A stretch of 64,000 nucleotides of DNA. Origin: Mytilus californianus. Lineage: Eukaryota; Mollusca; Bivalvia; Mytilida; Mytilidae. The DNA lies in the NCBI RefSeq assembly GCF_021869535.1, contig NW_026262679.1:80535143-80599142 (forward strand), written 5' to 3'. Of this stretch, positions 12,488 to 24,352 are shown one piece after another. Under the pieces are notes generated by a model that was not told the DNA's origin, made no database searches, and saw only the letters and a program-made list of their open reading frames with translations. The first letter of the stretch is position 1; every line of letters begins with the position of its first letter. Both the position numbers and the translations under genes were made by a program.

Positions 12488-13617
12488 GAGTGGTACATAT
12501 ATACAATAACTATCTGATTTCAATCTACATGCAGAGTGAAAAAAAAAAATAAAGCATCAGGGATAACAGTTCCAAGCAAGATGGTAACATAGATCTTCAT
12601 TACTAACTCAGAGGCTCTGCCATGAAAAAAATAAAGAAGCAAGGACAGCAGCTCCAAGGAAGATTATTACATTGATCATCTTCCAAGTCTGATGTGTGGC
12701 CATTAAAGAAATAATGTAAGTACAATTAGGCAATACAATTTCTGTATATTCTCTAAAAATATGTGATAAAAATACAGAAGGCAACTTCCGTCTTCTTATT
12801 TTCCACACTTACAACACACAAAAAAAATAATTTATCAATTCAATATATGGTTTCAAGGAACATGAATAAAGCTTTCAAATCACAAAAACTAAAATTCAGA
12901 GAGAATTTTTCCTTCAAGGGGAAAATAGTACAACAAACGGCAAGACTGTTTCATTCATTTGGAGATTACTCATTGAAAATATTAGGCTGGCAATTTCAAC
13001 AAGATTTGTAAAATGTATAATTTATGTCAATTTTAATTCCTTTTTAGGTTATTTCTGAGCGGTACATATATACAATAACTATCTGATTTCCATCTGCATG
13101 CAGAGTGAAAAAAAAAATAAAGCAGCAGAGATAGCAGTTCCAAGAAAGATGGTAACATAGATCTTCATTGTTAACTCAGAGGCTCTGCCATGAAAAAAAT
13201 AAAAAAGCAAGGACAGCAGCTCCAAGGAAGATTATTACATTGATCATCTTCCAAGTCTGATGAGTGGCCATTAAAGAAATAATGTAAGTACAATTAGGCA
13301 ATACAATTTCTGTATATTCTCTAAAAATATGTGATAAAAATACAGAAGGCAACATCCATTTTCTTATTTTCCACACTTACAACACACAAAAAAAATTATT
13401 TACCAATTCAATATATGGTTTCCAGGAACACGAATAAAGCTTTCAAATCACAAAAAGTAAAATTCAGAGAGAATTTTTCCTTCAAGGGGAGACTAGTACA
13501 ACAAACGGCAAGACTGTTTCATTCATTTGGAGATTACTCATTGAAAATATTAGGCTGGCAATTTCAACAAGATTTGTAAAATGTATAATTTATGTCAATT
13601 TTAATTCCTTTTTAGGT
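12483..13617 (+). repeat. 568-bp direct tandem duplication
   Basis: Copy 1 is 12483-13050 and copy 2 is 13051-13617, with only scattered substitutions and homopolymer changes. A more diverged third piece of the same sequence (gtacaacaaacagcaagaa, ggagataactcat) lies at 16383-16555. On the minus strand each copy holds two ATG-started hydrophobic stretches, described under findings. The plus-strand frames at 12763-13011 and 13331-13579 have no such profile and look incidental. Confidence 0.85.
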
Positions 13618-13924
13618 GATTTCAGTGTTTTCATGGATGGGAGTAAGACTTGGTGCTATAATATGTCTAATATTTAAGTAGGTATATAATTCCTCTATTT
13701 AAACAAGTTTTATTTTAATCATAAAATAAGTTTATAGGAAATAAAATATGCTCTATCCTTGAAGATGTAAGAGGTCAGAAGTTTGTTTTTTTCATATCAG
13801 TACCAAAATTTGACCAAATGTTTTAAAGATTTTAATTAATTCTGTGGATGTCATATTTTTGTGTTGTTGGGATGTTGTCACATTAATGTATACAACACAT
13901 CTTCTGTTACTCATTTTTGTCTTG

Positions 13925-15080
13925 CCTTGACGGAGTCAAAATGTGAGACATAGATATGCTATTTCCAAAGGCGGCGGCGTCAACAATGTATTAGTTTGTG
14001 ATTAGGTCTAGTTCATGGTGAACCACTAGTGGTAGGTCAATGATATTTGGTATGCAGTTGTATAAGCATTGGCATATCTCATTTCCATGGAGATTATTTG
14101 GCCCCGCCCCTCATTCATGGCCTATTGACTTTGATACTTTTGCTTAGTTTGTGATTAGGTCAGTTTATGGGGAACCACTAGTGGTAGGTCAATGATATTT
14201 GGTATGCAGTTGTATAAGCATTGGCACATCTCATTTCCATGGAGATTATTTGGCCCCGCCCCTCATTCATGGCCTATTGACTTTGAAACTTTTGCTTAGT
14301 TTTCATGTATTAGTTTGTGATTAGGTCAGTTTATGGGGAACCACTAGTGGTAGGTCAATGATATTTGGTATGCAGTTGTATAAGCATTGGCATATCTCAT
14401 TTCCATGGAGAATATTTGGTCCCTACCCCTCAGTCATGGTCTATTGACTTTGAAACTTTTGCTTAGTTTACATGTATTAGTTTGTGATTAGGTCAGTTTA
14501 AGATTAACCACTTATGTTAAGTCAATGATATTCGGTATGCAAATGTATTGGCATTGTGAAATTCTATTTACAAGAAAAATGGATTATTAATACACAGCGT
14601 GTTGACATGTATCATCGCACATGCATTACCTGTCCTTTATTGCCGATTGGGTATTTTAGTTCAGCTTATATCTATTAATAACAACCAATGATATAAGGAA
14701 TTCCATACTGGCCACTCTTGACATCTAGCTCTCTTATTGCTTTGTGAGATGTGAGAAGGGAACCAATCAGAACAAGGCCCTTATTTCAAATTATCCAATC
14801 AGCAGAGATAATTAATTAATTTTCATCCTTTTGGTTTAATTACTGCGTGCCTCATTTAGGCATTCTGCAAGTTTCATTTCCATGGAGATTATATAACCCC
14901 ACCCCCTAATTATGGTTCATTGATTTTGAAACTTTAACATAGTTTACAAGTTAATGTTTGTGTTAAGGTTTGTTTAAAGGGAACAACTTATGAAAAGTCA
15001 ATGGTATTTGGTTTGCAGTTGTAGTAACATTGGCACATCTCATTTCCATGGAGATTGTTTAGCCCTGTACCTTCAGTCAT
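13925..15080 (+). repeat. Degenerate ~166-bp tandem units
   Basis: Units start near ttagtttgtg at 13991, 14144, 14310 and 14477 (spacings 153, 166, 167). They share ggaaccactagtggtaggtc, gatatttggtatgcagttg and catttccatggagattat. Older degenerate pieces continue to about 15080, interrupted around 14570-14850. The left edge (gacggagtcaaaatgtgag, ggcggcggcgtcaac) is the GC-rich tip common in these bivalve repeats. No coding potential. Confidence 0.75.
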
Positions 15081-15084
15081 GGTT

Positions 15085-15780
15085 CATTGACTTTGAATAT
15101 TTGCATAACTTACATGTTAAAGTATTGCTTTTTTAATTTCAACATTTGCATTATCAAAATAACAAATAGGCGAGACAATTATCTCTGTGTTAACAGTTAT
15201 GTCATATATGACCTATTTCCATATACTCTGGATTTATTATTCTTTGGATACCAATTTTCGTGGATACATAAGCGACCAACATATATAAATGTTCAATGTA
15301 GTACAAATTTTCTATAGGCTGGTATGCCAACTTTAGCAAACCCACAAAAATACAATTGTTCCTCAATCCACAAAAATGAAGAAATGTTCAGAATGTTGAG
15401 ATCTACCTGCTGTACAATTACGTCAAAACTGTCAGACATTCTTAAAGGAGTTATTGCCCTTAAATGTAAAGTTTTACCAATTTTTTTTCATTTTTTATCC
15501 ATTATCATTTTGAAAATAAAAATAGATGGAGAGAAATTTTAATACAAAAAAAGCAAGAAAAGATATGCACAAAAGTCAAATGACTGAAATCTTCTGAGGA
15601 CTAGTTATTCGAGTTATTGATCTTCAATGTAGATTTTTACCATTGATCAGCAAGTCAAGATTTACAAAAAAGCTGCCTTGGATTAAATCTTAAGTAGACC
15701 TGTTCATGGAGTTTATGCCGTTTTTTTACCACATTTTTTTAGTTTTTGCCTATTATCTTGAAAAAAGTAAAATAGATACA
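15085..15780. other. No gene seen
   Basis: Low-GC sequence. The open frames at 15087-15317 and 15324-15542 show no recognisable motif. Parts resemble the dispersed repeat that becomes clear from 15780. Confidence 0.5.
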
Positions 15781-16300
15781 AATGTAGATAGAAACTTTAA
15801 AAAGCAAAAATTATCAACAGGACAAGACCTGCAAATATGTCAACATGACTGAAATCGTCAGTTTACTCTTTATAGAGTTGTTGCCCTTTTGTGATGATTT
15901 TTACCATGAAGTGGTTATTGTTGAAGATGCAGATGAGTGACACAGGCTCTTAAGAGCCTCTGTTTTGAACAATTTTGATTGACTAAGCATTTTACTTTCA
16001 GGCTAGCATTAATTACTGCTTGTCAGTATGGATTGTTTAGAATGGTCATTGGAGCTGTCTTTTAAGGTAAGAACCATTGCATAGATTTATAAACTTGTCG
16101 ATTAAAGATTATGAAAATGCACTTGCATTTTGCCTGTGACATTTTGTCGCAGAAGCCAGGCATAGCAATTCACATTATTTTGTTTTAGATGTCCAAATTT
16201 ATGTTCAGTATTATGGTTAAAAAGTTTTCAAACATCAAAAACTTTATCAAACTTTAAAGTAATTGTACATCAGAAGAATCCACAGCAAAATTTTGAAATT
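15780..16300 (+). repeat. Dispersed repeat, uninterrupted copy (empty site for the 19.2-kb insertion)
   Basis: It matches 19195-19228 plus 20512-21020 almost throughout: gatagaaactttaa, caacatgactgaaat, gattgactaagcatttta, gctagcattaa, taagaaccattgca, gccaggcatag. Here gatagaaactttaaaaagc is continuous, whereas in the second copy a 1.28-kb element lies between gatagaaactttaa and aaagc. It contains the nested hairpin tgcctgtgac..gtcgcag..gccaggca. Confidence 0.8.
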
Positions 16301-16382
16301 CAAATTGAAGGAATACGTCAAACGTCAAACCTTCATAGAATTTTATGAAAATATGAAAATACGACAAAAAACAGTTATTTTA

Positions 16383-16555
16383 TCAGTTTGATATTTGGTT
16401 TCCAGTAACATGAATAAAATAATATATAATTAAAATAATATATCATTTGAAAATTAAATTCTGAGATAGATTTCACCTTCAGGGGGAGGCTAGTACAACA
16501 AACAGCAAGAATATGTCATTCAATGGGAGATAACTCATAGATTATTGAGAAAAAA
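16383..16555 (+). repeat. Diverged third copy of the 12.8-kb duplication core
   Basis: It shares ggtttcc.g.aacatgaataaa, a..tagtacaacaaac.gcaaga and gggagataactcat with 12845-12975 and 13413-13545, with many substitutions. No coding potential. Confidence 0.6.
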
Positions 16556-16671
16556 ATTAATGTTAAAACAAAATCAAAACATGGTTTTTTTTCGGTTTTA
16601 TAGATATTAAACTGGTTTTGATGCTATGCGAAATCTTAAAATAAAAATTGAGAGGAATCTAATGTGCATTA

Positions 16672-16947
16672 AGGTGGTACCTAACACTACAGGGAGATAA
16701 CTCTTTAAAAATCAACTAAACGTTTTAATCACGTTGTATTGTTAATGAAATATTAAGCTTCTCAATGATCAAAATTAGTGTTTGTCAAACTGCTATATAA
16801 CCAGTGAATTTTTTCTGATAAAGTGGTTGGTTCAAATTATTTGAAATTTTTATATTTTTGTCAGAGGGTCAAAGTAAACATTTTGTCAAAATTTTAGGAA
16901 AATTAAACGAGCCAAATTAATATTAGTCAAGGTGTTGGGTACCACCT
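16672..16947. mobile_element. 276-bp MITE with TA target duplication (AGGTGGTACC ends)
   Basis: TA|aggtggtacctaacac at the left and gtgttgggtaccacct|TA at the right are inverted with one mismatch over the first 16 bp. The flanking TA at 16670-16671 and 16948-16949 fits a Tc1/mariner-type target. It has no open frame of note. Confidence 0.75.
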
Positions 16948-17153
16948 TAAGCTTGATAGTTTTAAGAGATTGGTCAGAAGTTCTTTTTGTCTACTTTGCA
17001 CCACAGGGGATATATGGTTATGGTCTTTGTCCAAGTGTCGTAAACACATTAATACTTAAGGATGGTTGCTCTTTTTTTTTTTCTTAACTTTTTGTCAGAT
17101 ATTCAGAATCCTCTTGTTTTATCCATGAAGTGCCATTACAATTTTGCCCACTT

Positions 17154-17290
17154 ACCCCTACTTAGGGAGCTACCATTTGATTTTTATGGGGGGGGGGGGG
17201 GGCTGGTGCTAGGATGAAATTTGAAAAAAAAGGCAGGACAGGAGTTTTGAGTAAAAAAAAAAGGCAGGATGAGCAAGTGCAACTTGGCAA
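17154..17290. mobile_element. One-ended remnant of the 'gggagctaccatttg' MITE
   Basis: ttagggagctaccatttg followed by atttttatgggggggg and aaaggcaggac matches, in reverse, the complete copy at 23332-23478. The opposite end is not found. It includes a 14-base G run. Confidence 0.6.
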
Positions 17291-18060
17291 AAAAAAATGT
17301 TTATGTATGATTTTTCAAGAGATTGCAAGAAAATACATGCAAGCCCAATTACATCCTAGTCGAGTGTCCATGTGTGCCCTATATTAAAGTACATGTACAC
17401 AAATATATGCACAGCTGCATGTGAATTGAGTTTGGAATGAAGCATTGCTCCACAAAACATTTTTTTGTCAAATTGGTATTGAGTCTCAAGGGCCTGAATG
17501 CATAAACCACTTAAGAAATCCAATTGTAGTACTAATTTATTGTAGGACATGTAGAAAAATCTGTCCATTCGGAACAAATCTTAACTTAAGTAGCTTTATA
17601 AACTATGCATACAGGCCCAGGCTACTATCTGAGAATGCACTAGCTAAACTAGCCTTTTGGTCATAATATCCCAATATAAATGATTCCATATCCAGATGAT
17701 CAACGTTAAACAATAAAATATATAAAAAACCTCTGTTTGATCTACAAATCATTAGTCTTCTTTAATGTTATAAATCAATAATCCTTTTTTCCAGACAAAA
17801 TAACAACACTGGTTGATACAATTCTAGGAACCGGTGAAGAAGTTAAAAGTTTTACAATATACTGAAGACTTGCAACAGAAAATATTTTACTGAACAGTAT
17901 GAGAGAGCCAAGATGATTGTTGGATTTAGAATGCTTGGAAAATACAACCAAATGAAGACAAACAATGCACTGCATCAACAAACAAAACAACTACTGGAAA
18001 GTTGGGGCATCAGTACTGAGTTCTGATACTAAAAACAATTGTTAAGAAGACTGTACATAC

Positions 18061-18340
18061 ATGTATATATATATATATATATTTATATAAGAAAAAAAAT
18101 AATGCATGTCCTTGAAACTTGTGTACATACATGTAATGAATAGAAAAAAGGAAAGAAAAAAAAAGGAAAACAAAATGAAAAGAAAAAAAAAAAAAAAAAA
18201 AAAAGAAAAAAAAAGAAAGAAAATTAATAAAAGAAAGAAAAGAAAGAAAGAAAATTAAAATAAAGAAAGAAAATTAAAAAAAAAGAAAAGAAAAGAAAAG
18301 AAAGAAAAAAGAAAAGAAAAAGAAAAAAAAATTGAGGAGG
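18061..18340 (+). repeat. (AT)n and A/G-rich low-complexity tract
   Basis: A short (AT)n run at 18064-18081 is followed by roughly 190 bases of A with scattered G (agaaaagaaaag) at 18145-18332. Simple sequence only. Confidence 0.95.
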
Positions 18341-19227
18341 GAGGTGGGTAATGCAGCCAAGTAATACTGTATTCACCAATTTTCATGCACCATAACACCC
18401 ACAATCGTGATAGTACTCTTAGATTGACCTCAAAAATTTGTGATTAAATAATATAACCTCATTATGCAGGAAATCTATTTTAAAAATTATCTTTCATCAT
18501 CTAGAGCAGACCAATATTTACGTCTTTTACCATTTTCATTGATATAAGATACCCCATTTTTAATTTCTAAATAAAACCAAGGTGCGTATTATTATGAATA
18601 CAGTACAACTTGCCAGTCACAAGCCTGGAATAAAGAGCCACATTAAATATCAAGAATTTAGTTAGTTTAAACAGGACTGTTTACAACTTTTTTGCCATTA
18701 ATAGTATATGCATGTTACTCATATTTTTTTCATTTTCTTTCAATAGGTCAATATAGAAAACATGTGTGCTTATTGTTTTTCTATAGCATGTTTAGTAAAA
18801 TGTACCTACCCTTTTTGAAAGTCTCAATATACAAACCCTTAATTAATTGCTTTCACAACTTAATTGCAGGTGTTTCCCATATACATGTGCTCCAGTAAAC
18901 AAAAAAATTCTGAAACAAATTGTACATTCTAGTTGTACATTATGTGTCATACTAGTAAGAAAAAGGGGGATACAAATTTTAAAACTTTTTAACATATATT
19001 TAAATCATGGATTTATTGTGGCTTTTAATGCAGAGTGAACCATCATATAGTTTTAATTTTAGATTCATTGTGGCTGTTAATGCCGAGTGAACAATCATAC
19101 AAATGCTTGCAAACTTTGTTTGGTTGTTTGCTCAGACATTGTAATTAAGATTGACACCTAAATTCAATGGGTAGGCAGAGTAACAGTCTGTTATAAACAT
19201 ATACAAATATAGATAGAAACTTTAATA

Positions 19228-20512
19228 AAATGTTCCGCTGGGCGCAGCTTGATACGACCGCAGAGGAACCCTGAACAGTTGGGGCAAGTATGGACACAAC
19301 ATTCAAGCTTGATACAGCACTGAATTTGGATTGTGATTAAATATTTGACACAGCATAGTTTTCTGACAAAGAATGATTGTGGTCCAAGAACTTAAAAATT
19401 TTTAATTTACCAATTCAAACCATATCATTATTATTTGCTTTTATATATAAATCAGAAATAACCAATTTAAAATGGGAAATTTTAAAGAAAAAAAGGAAAA
19501 AAATTCCCCCCTCAAATTTTTTGAACCCCCTAATGATACATCACCCCCAAACTCAATCCCAGCCTTCCCTTTGTAGTATGGTACCTTGCAGTACAATTTC
19601 AGAGAGATCCGTACACTTGAACATAAGTTATTGTCTGGAAACTAGAAAAATGGTTGTTTCTTGGCCCCTTATTCCTAAACGTTTAGGGCAATAACCCCCA
19701 AACTCAAACCCAGCTTTTCCTTTGTGATATGGAACCTTGTAGTACAATTTCATAATGATCCATACACTTACACACAAGTATTGTCCTGAAACTAGAAAAA
19801 TGCTTGTTTTATCCCCCTTTTTGGCCCCTAATTCCTAAAATTTTGAGGCAATTACCCCCAAAATCAATCCCAGCCTTCCCTTAGTGGTATGGTACCTTGC
19901 AGTACAATTTCAGAGAGATCCAAACACTTGAACACAAGTTATTCTCTGGAAACTAGAAAAATGCTTATTTTTGGCCCCTTTTTGGCCCCTTATTCCTAAA
20001 CAATTTGGGCAATTACCCCCAAACTCAATTCCAGCTTTCCCTTTTGTGATATGGAACCTTGTAGTACAATTTCAGAAAGATCCATACACTTACACACAAG
20101 TTATTGTCATGAAACTAGAAAAATGCTTGTTTTTTGGCCCCTAATTCCTAAAATTTGGAGGCAATTACCCCCAAAATCAATCCCAGCATTCCCTTTGTGA
20201 TATGGAACCTTGTGGTACAATTTCAGAGAGATCCATACACTAACACACAAGTTATGTCTGGAAGTTACAAAAATGCTTATTTTTGGCCCCTTTTTGCCCC
20301 CTAATTCCTTAACTGTTGGTACATTATAACCCCCAAAATCAATCCCAACCTTCTTTTTGTGGTATTGAACCTTATGGTAAAATTTCATAGAGATCCATTT
20401 ACTTAAACTAAAGTTAGAGTGTGAAAACTAATGTGTCTTCGGATGACAACGACGACGACGACGCCAACGTCATACCAATATAGGACTGCAATTTTTTTTG
20501 CAGCCATATAAA
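19228..20512 (-). mobile_element. Hairpin-ended polymeric repeat, complete copy inserted in another repeat
   Basis: On the minus strand it starts at a GACG-rich tip (plus strand gacgacgacgacgcc at about 20450) and ends at the 'cgctgggcgcagcttgatac' segment (19237). The interior is five or six variants of a ~160-bp paragraph (cttttggcccctaattcc, acccccaaaatcaatccc, ttccctttgtgatatgg). The family recurs at 35363-35650, 38860-39395, 56325-56880 and 59007-59998. Comparison with 15780-15830 gives a near-exact insertion point. Open frames across it are translation noise. Confidence 0.8.
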
Positions 20513-21020
20513 AAGCAAACATGATCAGCAGCACAAAATCTACAAATATGTCAACATGACTGAAATTGTCAGTTAACTCTTTATAAGAGTTATTGCCCTC
20601 TGGTGATGATTATACCCAAGAAGTGGTTATTTTTGAAGATGCAGTTGAGAGACACTGGCTCTTTGGAGCCTCTGTTTTGAACTATTTTGATTGACTAAGC
20701 ATTTTATTTTCAAGCTAGCATTAACTACTGTCAGTATGGATTGATGTTTAAAACGGACATCGGAGCTGACTTTTTAGGTAAGAACCATTGCAGATCATTG
20801 AATAGATTTATAAACTTGGTGACTAAAGATTATGTAATCGCCCTTGAATTTTGTCAAGTCTGTGACATTTAGTCACAAAAAGCCAGGCATAGACATCCTA
20901 CATTAGGTTGTCAAAATTTAGGTTCAGATTTTGTGGTCAAAAAGTTTCTAAACATCAACAACTTAGTCAAACTTTGAAGTAATTGTACATTAGAAGAATC
21001 CACAGCAAAATTTTGAAAAT
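20512..21020 (+). repeat. Right part of the interrupted dispersed repeat
   Basis: It continues the sequence broken at 19228 and aligns with 15800-16300. It carries the hairpin gtctgtgac..gtcacaaaa..gccaggca at about 20860-20890. Confidence 0.75.
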
Positions 21021-21209
21021 GTTATTTTTCTGTTTTCTGTAGTTTACAATTGGTGCAATTTGTGGAAATAGTTAATTGTTATATGTTTTTTATACATGAC
21101 AAAATCATAGGAAAACAGTCAGCAAAATATTAAATACAAAAAAAAAAAAAAGACCTGCCTCCATCTTTTTTTTAGAAGTCATTATCTGATAACCAGAAAA
21201 TATATTTGA

Positions 21210-21362
21210 CACAGTGGCGGATTTAGGGGGGGGGGGGGGGGGCTTTTGTGGGAAAAATTTGGTTGATTATATAGGGAATCACCGAAGCATGACTGGAGCG
21301 GGCCCCCTCTTAGGCAGTCAGTGAGCCCCCTCTTATGAAAATTTCTGGATACGCCATTGTGA
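21210..21362. mobile_element. Short MITE, 'cagtggcggat' ends
   Basis: cagtggcggatttagg at the left faces ggatacgccattgtg at the right. The interior shares ttggttgattatata and gaagcatgactggagc with the copy at 26965-27112. It includes a 16-base G run at 21227-21242. Confidence 0.65.
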
Positions 21363-21690
21363 CATAGCCTGTATATTGAAAATTGTACAATGATTCCTTG
21401 ATAAATAATAACTGAAACTGTTTAAGATATTTTCAGTAAAGGACAGTACAGTTTCTGATTGTCAATTTGGATATGTATTCTTGTGTAGTACAATGGCACA
21501 TAATATATATCAGTGACTTGATACATGTATGAACATATTGATACATTCCGTCCTAATATTTAGTTGTGTGAAGAGCCCAAAGCCCAAGTTTTTTTGCATA
21601 TATAGACTGATATTAAAATGAATTCCTGCATAACAAATTCAGGGAATGAGACGCTAATAAAACAAGCCATAAGTATAGTGGTTAAGGTTT

Positions 21691-22612
21691 TTTGTCGAGC
21701 CTGCGACTTTTGTCGCAGAAAGCTCGACATAGGGATAGTGATCCGGCAGCAGCGTCGGCGTTAGCTAACTTCTTAAAAGCTTTATATTTTATAAGGTGGA
21801 AGGTCTGGATGCTTCATACTTTGTATATGGATGCCTCATGTTACGAAGTTTCTGTCAGTCACATGTCCAATGTCCTTGACCTCATTTTCATGGTTCAGTG
21901 ACTACTTGAAAAAAAAGTTAAGATTTTTTGTAATGTTAAATTCTCTCTTATTATAAGTAATAGGATAGGATAACTATATTTGGTATGTGCGTACCTTGCA
22001 AGGTCCTCATGCCCGTCAGACAGTTTTCACTTGACCTCGACCTCATTTCATGGATCAGTGAACAAGGTTAAGTTTTGGTGGTCAAGTCCATATCTCAGAT
22101 ACTATAAGCAATAGGTCTAGTATATTCGGTGTATGGAAGGACTGTAAGGTGTACATGTCCAACTGGCAGGTGTCATCTGACCTTGACCTCATTTTCATGG
22201 TTATAGTTAAGTTTTTGTGTTTTGGTCTGTTTTTCCTATACTGTATGCAATAGGTCTACTATATTTGGTGTATGGAATGATTGTAAGGTGTACATGTCTA
22301 GCTGGCAGGTGTCATCTGACCTTGACCTCATTTTCATAGTGCAGTGGTCAAAGTTAAGTTTTTTCTAATACTATATTCAATAGTTCAACTATATTTGATG
22401 TATGGAAATATTTTATGATCTATTTGTCAGTCACACAGGTTTTTTTTTTACCTTGACCTCATTTTCAATGTTCATTGCTCAGTGTTAAGTTTTTGTGTTT
22501 TGGTCTGTTTTTCTTAAACTATAAGCAATAGGTCAACTATATTTGTTGTAATAAAGCTTTATATTTAGGACTATCAACATAATATCAATGATTAGTAAAG
22601 AAGGCGAGACAT
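21691..22612 (+). mobile_element. Hairpin-ended repeat with 130-175-bp internal units ('gtcgagcctgcgac')
   Basis: The left end is a nested hairpin: gtcgagc-ctgcgac-tttt-gtcgcag-aaa-gctcgac. Internal units repeat ccttgacctcattttcatgg (21874, 22181, 22320, 22451) and gcaataggtc..ctatattt. The right end reads aaggcgagacatttcagc. I recognise this as a very common bivalve family. No protein; the frame at 21692-21901 only overlaps the hairpin. Confidence 0.75.
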
Positions 22613-23093
22613 TTCAGCGTGCATATCATATAAAGTTATAAAGGGACATAACTGAAGAACAGTAAAAGTGACGCTACCCAAATTTGAACTTGATCTGAGT
22701 TTTGTGGTAATAAGCATTGTGTATAAATCTCATAACATTTGGTTAAGGCAAACTTAAGTAGAGAACAGAAACTAAAAATTCAGCAAATTTTCTATTTGTA
22801 AACATGCATAACTCTAGAACAGTTGTGTAAGTTTTATAACATTTGGTTGAGACAAACTAAAGTTAGAGAACGGAAACGAAAAAATTCAGCAATTTTTATG
22901 TTTATAAAGGAATATAACTCAAGAATAGTAAAAGTGTCCCCACCAAATTTCTTACTTAATCTGTATTATGTAGTAATAAGCATTGTGTATAAGTTTCATA
23001 ACATTTGGTTGAGGCAAACTAAAGTTAGAGAACAGAAACCAATATTGGGACGTATGTACGCCCCTTTGCTACGGCGGGGGCATAAAAATAACA
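22612..23093 (+). mobile_element. Repeat ending ctacggcgggggcata, copy 1
   Basis: Internal units repeat gggacataactgaagaa, gacgctacccaaatttg and cataacatttggttgagg. The right end is gctacggcgggggcataa. Further copies are at 23113-23829 and 35650-36627. Confidence 0.75.
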
Positions 23094-23112
23094 AAATAAA
23101 TGGGAAGACACA

Positions 23113-23829
23113 GATGATGCCCCCGCTTGCAATTGCATATCATTTAAATTTATAAAGGGACATAACTGAAGAATGGTAAAAGTGACGCTACCCAAATTTG
23201 TAGTAATAAGTAATTTGTAGTAATAAGTTATGTGTATAAGTTTCATAACATTTAGTTGAGGCAAACTTAAGTTTGAGAATGGAAACAAAAACTTTAGCAA
23301 TTTTTCCTTTTGTATAAAATTAAAGGGCATAAGGAAGCTACTATTTGATTTTTAAAAAAAAGGCAGGACCTAATAGAGTGAAAAATAAAAAGGCAGGACA
23401 CAGATTACAACTAAAAAAAATGCAGGACAAAATTTTTCATCCTAGCCCCCCCCCCATAAAAATCAAATGGCAGCTCCCTAACTCTAGAACGGTTAAAGTG
23501 ACAACCACCAAAATTCAAACTTGATCTGTATTTTGTAGTAATAAGCATTTTGTATCAGTTTCATTACGCTTGGTTGAGGCAAATTAAAGTTAGAGAACGG
23601 AAACGAAAAATTCATCAATTTTTTCCATTTATTAAGGGGCATAACTCTACAACAATTCAAATGACACCACCAAAATTCAAACTTGATCTGTGTTTTGTGG
23701 TAATAAGTATTGTAATAAGTTTCATAACATTTTGTTGAGGCAAACTAAAGTTAGAGAACAGAAACTGACTTTGGGACGTACGGACGGACAAGGGTAAAAC
23801 TCAATGCCCCTCCGCTACGGCGGGGGCAT
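23113..23829 (+). mobile_element. Repeat ending ctacggcgggggcata, copy 2, split by a MITE
   Basis: It starts gatgatgcccccgcttgc and ends cgctacggcgggggcata, so the ends are partly inverted. At 23332-23478 a 147-bp MITE interrupts the phrase 'aagggcata|actctagaac'; the uninterrupted phrase occurs in the family at about 36426-36440. Confidence 0.75.
23332..23478. mobile_element. 147-bp MITE with TA target duplication
   Basis: TA|aggaagctactatttg faces caaatggcagctccc|TA, with tgatttttaa against ttaaaaa/ataaaaatca inside. The flanking repeat gives the empty site. A C run and two aaaggcaggac blocks lie inside. Confidence 0.75.
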
Positions 23830-23988
23830 AACAAAAGAAATTAAAAGCCCACATAGCACTACACCTAAAATTACCTTGTATACATTGAGCAACACGAACC
23901 CACAAAAGATCCAGATAGAACTGGTGAACAATTTCAAATTCTGGCACTGAAAATACACATGTAACACAGCAACGTACATTTTGTGTTA

Positions 23989-24228
23989 AGGCATGGACCA
24001 TTTGACTTTCTGGGGGCCTGGGTTTTTTTGTTAAAAAAACAATCTGGCCTATTCAGTTGCTAAAACAATATTCAGGCTTCATGTCCTATTCCTTTGTGGT
24101 TACAAATGTTGAAAAAAATATTCTTGCTTTGGATTGACTGAAAAAAAATATTCTTGCTCGGTTTGCAAGTTAAAAAAACATCTGGCTTGATATAACCCCC
24201 CTCCCAAAAACCTAAATGGTCCATGCCT
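23989..24228. mobile_element. 240-bp MITE with TA target duplication (AGGCATGGACC ends)
   Basis: TA|aggcatggaccattt faces aaatggtccatgcct|TA, a perfect 15-bp inverted pair. The flanking TA is at 23987-23988 and 24229-24230. The interior has three variants of atattcttgct / aacaatctggcct. Non-coding. Confidence 0.8.
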
Positions 24229-24271
24229 TAGGGGATATTTATCAATTATGGACGTTTGACAAGTTCAACAT

Positions 24272-24352
24272 GTTATATATGGACCTGTTTAGATTATATT
24301 GACTGAGGACAAAGTCCGAGTGTCAATATAATCTAACAGGTCGATATAACGT
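24272..24352. repeat. Long imperfect hairpin
   Basis: gttatatatggacctgttta..gattatattgac pairs with gtcaatataatc..taacaggtcgatataac around a loop of about 18 nt (tgaggacaaagtccgagt). The stem is about 30 bp with few mismatches. It could be a hairpin end of a repeat; no gene context. Confidence 0.7.

Noticed and set aside
19377..20388. Frames of 93-105 aa inside the 19.2-kb repeat
   Set aside because: They translate the polymeric paragraphs; the same paragraphs at 38860, 56325 and 59007 are open in other frames or strands.
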